Source of the DNA: Monomorium pharaonis
Lineage: Eukaryota; Arthropoda; Insecta; Hymenoptera; Formicidae
Direction: 5' to 3'
NCBI RefSeq assembly: GCF_013373865.1
Contig: NC_050472.1
Span: forward strand, 9,481,276-9,545,275
Length of the DNA: 64,000 nt
Shown: positions 21,924-31,529 of the stretch, in pieces
How positions within the stretch are numbered: the first letter of the stretch is position 1
How the letters are laid out: the number at the start of each line of letters is the position of its first letter
Made by a program: the position numbers and the translations under genes
The notes under the pieces: model-generated
What the model was told of the DNA's origin: nothing
Databases searched by the model: none
What the model saw: only the letters and a program-made list of their open reading frames with translations

Positions 21924-22379
21924 ATATCTTCCCGAAAACGTATTGTTATGAGTGACACACTCATACCGGTAAGAAAGGTGTCAGTAGCACCGATGACGTA
22001 AGTCGGTCAGCTGCAGCAGTCAGCAACGAGCGCATTGCGCAATCCGCTCGACAATTAGCGCAATGCTCCTTAGATAGCACTTGCTGTTTAATCAAGATTT
22101 TGGAATACTGACCGATTTACGCCCTCACGCAATTCTCCCCTTCTTTCGATCCAACTACCGAATTATCGGATATATAAACCGCCGAAAGAAAGTGAGGGAC
22201 GAGTCAACCAGAAGCCGTCAAGAGACCCCGGTAACTGTGATTACCGTAACAGAAATAACTAGGATAGCTGTAATTCAAAAGGCATACAAATGCAAACATA
22301 CTAGCGCAACGCGACATACGCTATATCGCAAAGTAAACCATAACGCGAACTCAGCACGCACGTTTATAACAGAACGTAA

Positions 22380-23759
22380 ATGTCTACCGAGCAAAACACT
22401 GATACAGGGTTTAACGTTGCTCAAGACGCGTTAGCAGAAATATTCGATAACGCGCTTCGACTTTTGGATAGTCGAGCAAACTTTCCAAATATCACAACCA
22501 AACGCACGTTCCCGATACAGGAACCAGACTTTAGTCTAGTAAATAACAATATGGATACACGTTCACCAACGCGTACAGACGTAGCAAGACCGTCGACACG
22601 TTCCCCACCACATACGTCGCCTCGCGTAATTCGGGAAGAACCCGAAAAGGAAGCATAAGAGCTCCGCAATAATTCGAGTGAACAAAGCGGAAGTTCATCG
22701 GTAGCACCACAAATCCATAGGCGACCGATACACCCTATGGAAAATATGATGCTCTATAATTTGCTATTTGAAATTCGCGAGTTTCGTTTCCAGCTTGGAA
22801 ACCGAAGCGAAGTTCAGCCGCCACCGCAAGAAACGGCTAGGAATACGCGATACCCTACTAGCCACGCGCTAGATCTATCGTATGGGCGCTTGCCCCGAGA
22901 TGTACGGCATCATTACGGGACCAACACACACTATTTAAGCTTAAAAGAAACACGAAATATGATCCCCGAGATTAACGGAACTTCGAGGGATTGAGTACGA
23001 GAATTTCTTAATGCAAGCTATGCAATGAAGAACATACATCCGTCGGACAAATTTACGCTGTTCGACGCGATACTATACACCAAATTCAAGGGCAAAGCGA
23101 TGATGGACTTCCACACTTGCATTATAGAGAATTATGATCAGTTAAAAAGGGAATTAGAGAATGAATATATGGGCAAGCTCAGCACCGCCCATTTGCAGCT
23201 CGAATTTAACTCCCCGATACAGGAAGCAAACGAGACCGCTCAAGAATTTGGACGAAGAGTAGATAATTTGGTCACGGAGCTGTACGAGTCTATGGAGGAA
23301 GGTAAAAATTATACAATAAAGCAACAGCGGGCGATACTCAAGAGCATCAAGGAACAAGCCCTTTACAAATACCAAATAGGGTTGCACAAAGAAATAAAGT
23401 TGTTGATTCGAGCTCAACGATATAACACGCTTCAAGAGGCCATCGCTGAAGCTAACGCGGAAGAAAAAGTCAAAGAAACAAGCACGCGCCTCAGCAGCAA
23501 CCAGCGGGATGTGCCCAATGTCCAACGGAATAATTGTGCTTCGACCCTCCGTTGTAGGAATTGCGGAAAGATCGGACACGATGGAAAAAACTGCCGAAGT
23601 AGCAGATATGCCGACCGGTTCGAACTACCACGACCGGAAGGGCGGCCACGAGTAAATACAGCAGTACAACAATACAGTTACTGCAAGAGGATGGGTCATG
23701 GCCGAAAAGAGTGCTGGACCCCGCTTGGTCGACCTCAGAAGAAAGACGAGGATCGCTAG
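22380..23759 (+). pseudogene. Gypsy gag with two in-frame stops
   Basis: One reading frame from ATG 22380 to TAG 23759, broken by TAA (22656-22658) and TGA (22992-22994). The capsid-like part includes KFTLFDAILYTKFKGKAMMD and HLQLEFNSPIQEANETAQEF, typical of Ty3/Gypsy gag. The nucleocapsid part has one good zinc knuckle, CRNCGKIGHDGKNC (C-x2-C-x4-H-x4-C), and a second one, YSYCKRMGHGRKEC, whose first cysteine position is tyrosine. Gag would package element RNA in cytoplasmic particles. The stops and the damaged knuckle make this copy inactive. Confidence 0.75.
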
Positions 23760-23940
23760 GCTGAAAAGCCACAAAGAAAATAGAAAAAGACGCTAAACGT
23801 ACAAGTAAAACCGTCAAAATAATTAAACACGCCGATACGGCAAGCAATGAGAGCTCGGACGATGACTCGAGCATGACGGGCACCGCCGCCGCTTATCAAG
23901 TTACGCATGTAAAGCGACACGCACACAAAGACAGCGGACT

Positions 23941-24115
23941 TGACTAATGGCGGATTCGGTTGGGTGCACCAGTGCGCACTAGTGCGCTCTCGTTCAGTGT
24001 TTCGTATTCGGTTGCCTTGTATTTAGAATGGTAAAAACTAAACTGCACTAAACGAGGGCGCACTCAGTGCGCACTAGTGCGCACTGGTGCATCCAACCGA
24101 ATTCGCCATTAGTCA
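23941..24115. mobile_element. 175-bp MITE with near-perfect hairpin
   Basis: Inverted ends TGACTAATGGCGGATTCGGT and, reversed, TGACTAATGGCGAATTCGGT run about 45 bp and include GTGCGCACTAGTGCGC palindromes. It lies between gag and protease of the Gypsy fragment. No target duplication is obvious (flanks CGGACT and CGCTTC). Confidence 0.75.
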
Positions 24116-24420
24116 CGCTTCCAATACAAGCGACCAAACCAGGAAAAATCGACATGTTATTCGATTCCGGAGCCACATTCTCGTTGATAAAAGTCAAAAA
24201 TTTTAAAGGCGAAACCAAAATACGCCATGAAAGAATAGCTCTCGTTGGGATAACAGGCCACAAGATCTGCACAATAGGAAAAATATAGGTGATCATTGTG
24301 CTAGGCAACCATAAGATAAAGCATCCATTGTACGTAGTAAACGATGACTTTCCGCTAGAATATAATGGTATTCTAGGATTGGATTTCCTATGAAAACAAC
24401 AGGTGACGTGTGATTATAAC
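24116..24420 (+). pseudogene. Gypsy aspartic protease fragment
   Basis: The frame reads IDMLFDSGATFSLIKV with the DSGA active-site motif, then, past a TAG at 24286, VIIVLGNHK and LEYNGILGLDFL, the conserved C-terminal ILGxDF of retroviral-type proteases. It lies in a different frame from gag, as is common in Gypsy elements. Downstream to 24577 linker-like residues can be read (PRSEMIVGTV, LAPRVYIGR), but no reverse transcriptase follows. Internal stops and truncation make it dead. Confidence 0.7.
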
Positions 24421-24577
24421 CCGAAGAAATTAACCATGAGAGATGTTACCTTGAAATTCAAATCAATAAACCGTGTTAAAACCTCGCAGTGAAATGATCG
24501 TAGGGACCGTGACTAACCGAAAAAAACTGTAATTGTACGAACCCAGGAATTAGCTCCAAGAGTGTACATCGGCAGAA

Positions 24578-24901
24578 AAAAATTGATTAATATTGACGTG
24601 GGCAATAATGATGTGGGCAATAATGACGCGTGGGCAATAATGACACGTGGGCAATATTGACGCGTGGCTAATAATGACGTGGTCAATATTGACGCGTGGC
24701 TAATATTGACGTGGCCAATAATGACGTGGCCAATATTGACGTGTGGCCAATAATGACGTGGCCATTATTAACGTGGCCAATATTGACGCGTGGCCATTAT
24801 TGACGTGGGCAATATTAACGTGGGCAATATTGACGTGGCCAATATTGACGTGGCCAATTAGGACCTTGGTCAATATTGACGTGGCCAAACGGGTGCTACT
24901 C
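24578..24901. mobile_element. Solo foldback arm, same array family as 9233-10433
   Basis: Units such as CGTGGCCAATAATGACGTGG match the inner foldback at 9985-10430. The left edge AAAAAAATTGATTAATATTG equals the inner arm edge seen reversed at 9797-9823, and the right edge CCAAACGGGTGCTACTC equals the element end (GAGTAGCACCCGTTTGG reversed). Core and opposite arm are missing, so this is half an element joined to the Gypsy remnant. Confidence 0.75.
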
Positions 24902-24904
24902 GCT

Positions 24905-25690
24905 AGAAGAGGTATGAAAGCAAAGAAAGATGCACATAGAGAAAATTTAAGGAAGAAAGAAAACTTAACACAAAAAAGGAATAAAAACAAGATGGCTGGA
25001 AAACAAGGATTTTTTTGGTCTCGAATGCAAGTCGTGCATTGAAACAATTAGTTGTAGCTTGTCCAATTAAACAAATAGCAAGTAGCAGGTAGAGATTAAA
25101 AGAGATGGGTATTGTGCGTGGTCAGGAATACCAGAGATCTCTGTAGCAATTTGGCCTATTTCCGAATTTCCTGGACGCATGAAGGCACAAGCGGAGGCTG
25201 ATTGGTGTTAAGGATAGTTATTCAATCCACCCTTGCGGGGCGGTAGGGGTCATAGAAAGATGAAACTTTTGATATTTAACGGTTTTAAAACCGAGCGGTA
25301 TTAGAGAGTTTTCCTCGAATAGACAGACGCAATGTAAAACGCTGTCTCCATTGTTAGAACGAAGAAATGGCGAATCAAGATTGAAAAGAGATAGGGGTGT
25401 CAGAGCGCACCAGGTGCACTAAAAGAGACATTTACAGACCCGATTTAGCCCATTTCCGAATTTTTCCTGGCCGTTTTTCGCATCATATTGTCCTATATCT
25501 TCCAAACTGCAACCTTGTAACTTTTGTTTTTGACCGGGAGCTGCTTCGAGGGACGTGACACCAAAACTACTAAATCCACCGCGACTTCATAATGGTCAAG
25601 TTGACACTTCGCTACATCATATAAAAAATTCAGATTTCTTGCTTAATTCTTAACTTTTACAAACTTGGCGCTATTCCAAACTTTTGTTTT
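24905..25690 (-). repeat. Uninterrupted copy of the dispersed repeat split at 14271/17512
   Basis: This is the inverse of 17512-18150 followed directly by the inverse of 14090-14271. It contains ACGGTTTTAAAACCG and CACCCTTGCGGGGCGGTAGG. It shows the original continuous order of the repeat. No recognised protein. Confidence 0.65.
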
Positions 25691-25721
25691 TTTAATTTTG
25701 TCCAGTAGTTTATATTATATA

Positions 25722-26600
25722 TGTTGTAACCGCGCTCGCGGGCGACGGCCAACTTCGTCTCCATTCCTGGTCGCGGCCCTACGTCATCCGGGTGACGGAG
25801 TGTGTCTTCGCAAGTTTCGCTAAGGTGCAAGATTCAGCGCCGGGTACATTCGAGCGTACACCTCTTGCGCGTATGAACCAAAAATTATTTTCCAAGCGAT
25901 AATGCCGAGAAAAGGGCGAGTAATTGTAGGCGACCAGGGCGTCGGCGGCTTTGACAGCCGGCTACCCAGCGCTGAAACTTGGTAGAAGGAAAGGTTCGGT
26001 GCGGGCGAGTGGAATCGAAAAGGCGAAAGAAGAATCAAAGTCATACATAATTATTTCGACAACAAAGAGTAATAATTATATTTATAGGCGAGAGCAATTA
26101 CAGTTGCATCGTGGCTTCGGGCGCACGATTGAGTGGCGACTATACTTTGCGGTGACAGTCGTACGACGAACCGATGATCGCTCGAAATTAATTCACTTTG
26201 GGACGGAAACAATTATCCAACGCGCGACACACTGTATGCCGAAATTCCTCGTTTTAATTCTTTCGGATGTAAATAGATAGCGGGTATTGAATTCCCGCTA
26301 CACGAGCGGTCGTGAGGACAGCCGGGACGTACAATGCTCCAAGACTCATGCGGCACGCGGTAAGCTCGTGCTTTCCCGTTAAAAATTATCTTATCCCGTG
26401 GGGAACATACGCCGTACGTTCGCTGATCCTAGCCGTGAGAATTGAATTTCTTAATGGATAGCTCGCATCCGATTTATATAATAAAAGTGTTTTTATTTTT
26501 CCGCTACGTAACTTACGAGCGGAGATATCATGATTAAAATTTTTCGCTCAAGAATAAATTTGATTAAGAAACGTCGTAGTCGTTATTATTATCGTCGTCG
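25722..26600 (+). repeat. GC-rich LTR-like block
   Basis: It starts TGTTGTAACCGCGCTCGCGG in an AT-rich background, is CpG-rich to about 26430, and then has a TTTATATAATAAAAGTG TATA/polyadenylation-like stretch near 26475. The start and composition resemble the other noncoding LTRs in the window. I could not find a matching CA end or target duplication, so the type and right boundary are uncertain. Confidence 0.35.
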
Positions 26601-26664
26601 CCTGGCTAAGTGGTAGGGATTTGTACTTTTACTTTTTTTGCCATCAGATGGTTGTATGATCAGA

Positions 26665-26962
26665 TGTTTAAACCTTGTATCATATATATCTCGAGAACGG
26701 TTAGAGATATAATCTTAAGATAAGCACTAGGATTATTAAAGGTCTTTGAATTAATTGATTAATTAATTATTTATTTAATTAATTAGTTAATTAAACCTTG
26801 TATCATGTATATCTCGAGAACGGTTAGAGATACGAACTTGAGATAAGCACTAGTATTATCAGATGTTTCCGAATTAATTATTAAATAAATAAATAATTAA
26901 TTAATTAAATTTTGTAACGTGTATATCTTGAGAACGGTTGGAGATACAAACTTGGGATAAGT
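26665..26962 (+). repeat. Tandem repeat, three units of about 115-123 bp
   Basis: Units start at about 26670, 26793 and 26907. Each holds AAACCTTGTATCATGTATAT-like sequence, CTCGAGAACGGTTAGAGATA and a GATAAGCACTAG block, separated by TTAATTAATTA-rich spacers. Confidence 0.7.
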
Positions 26963-27390
26963 ACTACCCAATTAGCAATAAAATGTTAAAAAATGTTTAA
27001 AAAATATTTTAAAATGTTTTGAAAAACATTTTTAAAAACGTTTTCAAAAACGTTAAAAATAACGGGATAAGCGCCTTTTTTTTAATAAAAAAACATTTAT
27101 TTTAACATTAAAATTAATGTTTTTTAAATATTATAAAGACGTTTTTTTAAAGATTAAAAAAAACTGTTTTTTAAACGTTAAAGAAACGTTTTATAAAAAT
27201 TTGCTTTGAAAATTTTTGAATATTTTTAAGTATTGTTAGGAGTTTCTAAGAATTGAAAAAAACTTGAACAAAAAATAAAAAGTTCTAATTATTTCTACGG
27301 TACTTTTGTAAGAGGAAGAAGACTATATAACAATGTTTCAGCCAATCCAGAGTCGTTTCCTGTTAAAGCATGTTTAATATCTCTATATCT
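26963..27390. other. Low-complexity AT-rich sequence
   Basis: Repeated AAAACGTT and AACATTTT words form many small palindromes. No gene signal. Confidence 0.4.
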
Positions 27391-27397
27391 AAAAAAA

Positions 27398-27475
27398 CGG
27401 TCACCCATCCAAGTGTCAATCGTCGCCGACGTTGCTTGACTTCGAAGACCGTACACATCCTAACGCCTCGTGATG
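27398..27475 (-). pseudogene. 5S rRNA-derived fragment
   Basis: The minus strand contains GAAGTCAAGCAACGTCGGCG and CACTTGGATGGGTGACCG, the conserved internal-promoter and 3' region of 5S ribosomal RNA, with CGGTC upstream in the right place. The 5' third is degenerate (GGCGTTAGGATGTGTA) and the 3' stem is replaced by TTTTTTTAGATA. It is a 5S pseudogene or the head of a 5S-derived SINE, not an intact gene. Confidence 0.7.
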
Positions 27476-28042
27476 ATCCATGAACTTCTTGTTTATGCAT
27501 ACATATTTGTTATAGATCATTACAATAGATGTTGTCAAAAGGATGAAATATGTATAGTTAACTTATATTTTTATAAATAAATATGAAGTTTTATAGTTTT
27601 TTTACTCATTTTTACATATGTGTGCAAAATAGCATGTGGAATAACTTATTAAAAAGTCTGTTTTTGCTCTGTTAATATAAAATCAAAAAAATTTTTTAAT
27701 GTTATTTGTTCTGGAAAGTACGAGATATTATATTATACATTTAACATTACTCAGGCCGAGTTGGCTGCGGATAATCAAGCCTTCTCGTTGCTACATTGTT
27801 GTGCATACGAAGCGAGAGTTTCGGTCTTGCGTGCCATTCTTTGGACAAAAACGTAAATATCTAAAGTTCGGAATCCGAGCAAACATCTGAATGGCGGCTG
27901 CTGATTGGTCGTTTGGCGTTCCCACGTCTTACGTTTGAGTCCTGCGAACGATAATCAGCAGCATTGTCTGAATAACCATCGACGTAAGACCACGCGTCTA
28001 GTCGAAATTTACTTACCCGTCGAAAGTGCGATCCGGTTATTA

Positions 28043-29954
28043 TACAGGGTGTAATGTAATCGGAAGCCATCCCGTAATGGAAAGATAGACGGCATCGAGA
28101 TGAACATAAAAGTCCAATATTGTCTTGGGTTAGGTCTATCAATAATCGAGATATAAATTTTTCAAATTGTACGAATGAGAGCGCGCCGTGTGAAGAGCCG
28201 AGACGCTCGAGCTGTAGCGCGGCCCACTGTGTCGAGCATTGGCTGCCGGAGGCGGGGGGAAGAAAGAGAAGCGGTGCCGCTGCCTGTGCTTCGCCGCCCT
28301 CGCATCTCACCGCACCGCGCCAACACTCGTGGCGATGGCAGCTATGCACATTCGCGATTACTTGACAAATTAAGAGTTAGCAAAGATATGATAAATTAAA
28401 TCCGTAATAAACTGCTGTGATTAAGAAAGTCGAAAGAGCGAAAGCGATAGATACTTATGGAATCTACAAATAATCTAATTTCTATCGTAATTGTGAATAA
28501 GTAAATTAATAAAAGTTTTTCGTACATTCACGAAAAATTCTTTCTTTTTTTTAAATATCTTGTATCATGCCTGATCTAACGATTTCGTGATAAATTATAC
28601 GATACGATCGTAATTATACTTGGAGATGTTAATGTCACCAGTATGGTTAACAACAAAGCGTTTTCTTTCGTAATTATACAATAGAAGAGAACTTAAGTTT
28701 ACGACATATTCCAACAGAACTATTAAACATGATGTCTCCGTAGATATTTTATCATATTCCAACGAGAAAATATACTTTCCTAACAGGAAACGAGAGAACG
28801 ATAGACAATGATATCACTTCTTGAAATTCTTTTTTTTTTTATTCAGACAAGTAATAGATTACGAAAGAGAAATCAATTAGATTTTTGTATTTTTCTTGAT
28901 ATCTATTCTGAATCAATCAGTAAAAATCTGTCGTAATTAATAATGTAATTAATGATAAAAGAAATTCCGAGTTCCCTATTGTTATGAAAGAAAAACTCTT
29001 CATTATATTAATAATATTTGATATTGAACATCTCTAAGCATAATTATCGTAGAAGACATAATCTATTGTGAAATCGTTACATCAAGAGTTATTTTTCTAT
29101 CGTGTTATGAACAATGAGTGTAACATATTATATGAATATATCGCGCATTTTATAATTTTCTAATTAAATATTTACGAAATGAGAATGTATGAAGAATCAA
29201 TCGTAGATATTAATCGTGATAAACCTTTGTTAATTTAACATTTCATGGAAAAAAAACAATGAAACGATGCAAGAATTTGATGCGGCAAATATTATAATAC
29301 ACTTATAAAAGAAAATTATCACTTTAAGAATCAATCGTGAATTTATGGTAATTTTTTAAAATGTTTTCATCAAGGATTTAACAGTACGACACAATTCGAT
29401 AAGAAACAAAGTTAGAATTGTATGATACTGTAAATAAGATATTTAAGAAAAAGAAAGAATCTTTCGTGAATGTACGAAAAACTTTTATTAATTTACTTAT
29501 TCACAATTACGATAGAAATTAGATTATTTGTAGATTCCATAAGTATCTATCGCTTTCGCTTTTTCGACTTTCTTAATCACAGCAGTTTATTACGGATTTA
29601 ATTTGTCATATCTTTGCTAACTCTTAATTTGTCAAGTAATCGCGAATGTGCATAGCTGCCATCGCCACGAGTGTTGGCGCGGTGCGGTGAGACGCGAGGG
29701 CGGCGAAGCACAGGCAGCGGCACCGCTTCTCCTTCTTCCCCCCGCCGCCGGCAGCCAATGCTCGACACAGTAGGCCGCGCTACAGCTCGAACATCTCGGC
29801 TCTTCACACGGCGCGCTCTCATTCGTACAATTTGAAAAATTTATATCTCGATTATTGATAGACCTAACCCAAGACAATATTGGACTTTTATGTTCATCTC
29901 GATCCCGTCTATCTTTCCATTACGGGATGGCTTCCGATTACAAAACACCCTGTA
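28043..29954. mobile_element. 1.9-kb foldback with GC-rich 0.5-kb arms, TA-flanked
   Basis: Ends TACAGGGTG and CACCCTGTA are each flanked by TA (28041-28042; 29955-29956). Arms of about 520 bp (28043-28560 and 29440-29954) are nearly identical inverses, each with a CpG-rich island (GCGCGGCCCACTGTGTCGAG and its partner). The 880-bp middle is AT-rich and codes for nothing recognisable. The same 74-81-residue frames are open in both arms only because the arms are copies. It resembles a long-TIR non-autonomous DNA element. Confidence 0.75.
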
Positions 29955-30168
29955 TATTCGTTGTTGTTACATATTCGTGGTGAAAGAAAATATCGCCAAT
30001 AGATCTGAGCGGACGACACTCCTTGGAGTAGAAGAATAAAGCAAGATTATTTTAATAACTGCCTATATTCATTTGTCTCTATTCTCCGACCAGCAAAATA
30101 AATAAATGAATTTCGGTGTTGTCGAATTAATTAAAGGAGCGGCATTATTTTTTATAATCTTTTAGTAT

Positions 30169-30563
30169 TGTATAATACTTCCGCATTATCTCCCGATTCG
30201 TATTGCCGCGCGAACGCAAGGCCCGGTTTTCAACGGAGGTCCCTAGTAAGAGCGCCCTCCGGTGCCCCCTCTCCATGACGCGTTGCATGGAGGCGCGAGC
30301 AGCGGCGCGCAGCGCGGCGCGTCCGTCTCCCCACTTCACTTCGTCCGTGGGTCTGCTAGCAGACACATCATCCGTCTAACGAGCGCGACCTCTTTATTCG
30401 CGAAGCAAAATTATATTCGAGTGATTATTGTGCAACGACGCATAGTTGAAAATAAAGCATAGTGCAGCAAAGAGAAAACAAGACGTTCCCTTTTTTTCTC
30501 TACCACGCCCGATCTCGAGAAGAAACATCAGATCATTCGCGTGGAGGCCACATGGCCGCAACA
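30169..30563 (+). repeat. 5' LTR of BEL/Pao element
   Basis: TGTATAATACTTCCGC to CATGGCCGCAACA. It contains GC-rich U3-like sequence and GAAAATAAAGCATAG, a likely polyadenylation signal (AATAAA) near 30450. Confidence 0.95.
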
Positions 30564-30565
30564 TT

Positions 30566-30583
30566 TGGTCCTTCGAGCCGGAT
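30566..30583 (+). promoter_or_regulatory. Primer-binding site, tRNA-Tyr type
   Basis: TGGTCCTTCGAGCCGGAT starts 2 nt after the LTR. It is complementary to the 3' end of an insect tRNA-Tyr, whose acceptor strand begins CCTTCGA. The tRNA assignment is from memory of tRNA sequences. Confidence 0.75.
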
Positions 30584-30767
30584 TTCGAGACGAATCCAGC
30601 GCAGTATCAAGGTACGCTCGTAAAGACGACGAGAACACGGCCATTCGTAACGACACAGGCCGGTGCAAGCACACGACGAGGCAAATCGACGCCGGGCCGT
30701 TGCAAGAACGCCGCCATTACGGCGAGGCACGAAGTCCGTACCCGGCAAGGAGACTTCCTAAAATCAG

Positions 30768-31262
30768 CGCCATCCTGCCCAGTCGTGCCAGGAGGCACGT
30801 GACGAGCTCCGGTCGTTCCCGCCATCCTGCCCAGTCGTGCAGGAGGCACGGGTCGAGTCGCCGGCTGTTCCCGCCATCCTGCCCAGTCGTGCCAGGAGGC
30901 ACGTGACGAGCTCCGGTCGTTCCCGCCATCCTGCCCAGTCGTGCAGGAGGCACGGGTCGAGTCGCCGGCTGTTCCCGCCATCCTGCCCAGTCGTGCTAGG
31001 AGGCACGAGTCGAGTCGCCGGCTGTTCCCGCCACCTTGCCCAGTCGTGCCAGGAGGCACGAATCGAGTCGCCGGCTGTTCCCGCCATCCTGCCCAGTCGT
31101 GCTAGGAGGCACGAGTCGAGTCGCCGGCTGTTCCCGCCACCTTGCCCAGTCGTGCCAGGAGGCACGAATCGAGTCGACGGCCGTTCCCGCCATCCCGTCG
31201 CACCAGGAGGTACGAGTCATTTCGCCGAGCATCGCTTCCCCTGCCCAGCCGTGCCAGGAGAC
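30768..31262 (+). repeat. 52-53-bp tandem repeat in BEL leader
   Basis: About nine to ten units, each with CCATCCTGCCCAGTCGTGCC and AGGAGGCACG followed by a variable GAGTCGCCGGCTGTTCC half. Variants alternate in a higher-order pattern (30768/30873 alike, 30821/30926 alike; 30978/31084 and 31031/31137 alike). Unit length is not a multiple of three, so it is not coding despite open frames on both strands. Confidence 0.85.
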
Positions 31263-31357
31263 CAGCAACCGAAACCCATCGAGGTAGATTAACGCTATCG
31301 CGCCGATCTCAGGTATTCGTTAACGGGCGTCCGAAGCCAGCGCGAAATCCTTTACGC

Positions 31358-31528
31358 ATCGCGAATCTTCCGCCGCCATATTGTCTTTCGCGTTTCGCGA
31401 ATCTTCCGCCGCCATATTGTCTTTCGCGTTTCGCGAATCTTCCGCCGCCATATTGTCATTCGCGCTTCGCGAACCTTCTGTCTCAGTATTGTCGTTTGCG
31501 TTTCGCGAATCTTCTGCCGTCATATTCA
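31358..31528 (+). repeat. 36-bp tandem repeat just upstream of the gag-pol start
   Basis: Four to five units of GCGAATCTTCCGCCGCCATA plus TTGTCTTTCGCGTTTC end 1 nt before the start codon. They contain several CCATATTG words but no upstream ATG in good context. Confidence 0.8.
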
Positions 31529-31529
31529 A

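Larger units (their letters stand above)
20650..21943 (-). mobile_element. Penelope-like element remnant B (3' half)
   Basis: On the minus strand this holds the end of the reverse transcriptase linker, a GIY-YIG endonuclease domain and a 3' tail with a hammerhead-like core (20677-20703). It is cut at about 21943, exactly where an LTR begins (TGTTATGAGTG), so the Gypsy fragment next door appears to have removed or displaced its 5' half. Confidence 0.65.
21944..24577 (+). mobile_element. Gypsy-type LTR retrotransposon, 5' fragment (LTR, gag, protease)
   Basis: It begins TGTTATGAGTGACACACTCA, the same style of LTR start as at 46645 and 1856. A TATA-like GGATATATAAACC sits near 22166. Gag (22380-23759) and an aspartic protease (24116-24420) follow; reverse transcriptase, RNase H and integrase are missing, replaced by a foldback arm. 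A MITE (23941-24115) separates gag and protease. The 3' end of the LTR could not be set. Confidence 0.7.

Noticed and set aside
28120..28399. Arginine-rich small proteins duplicated at 29598-29877
   Set aside because: Both copies lie in the CpG-rich arms of an inverted repeat; their identity reflects arm identity, not coding selection.
30541..31292. Open frames in the BEL leader on both strands
   Set aside because: They follow the 52-53-bp tandem repeat, whose length is not a multiple of three; they lack domains and are open in opposite directions.
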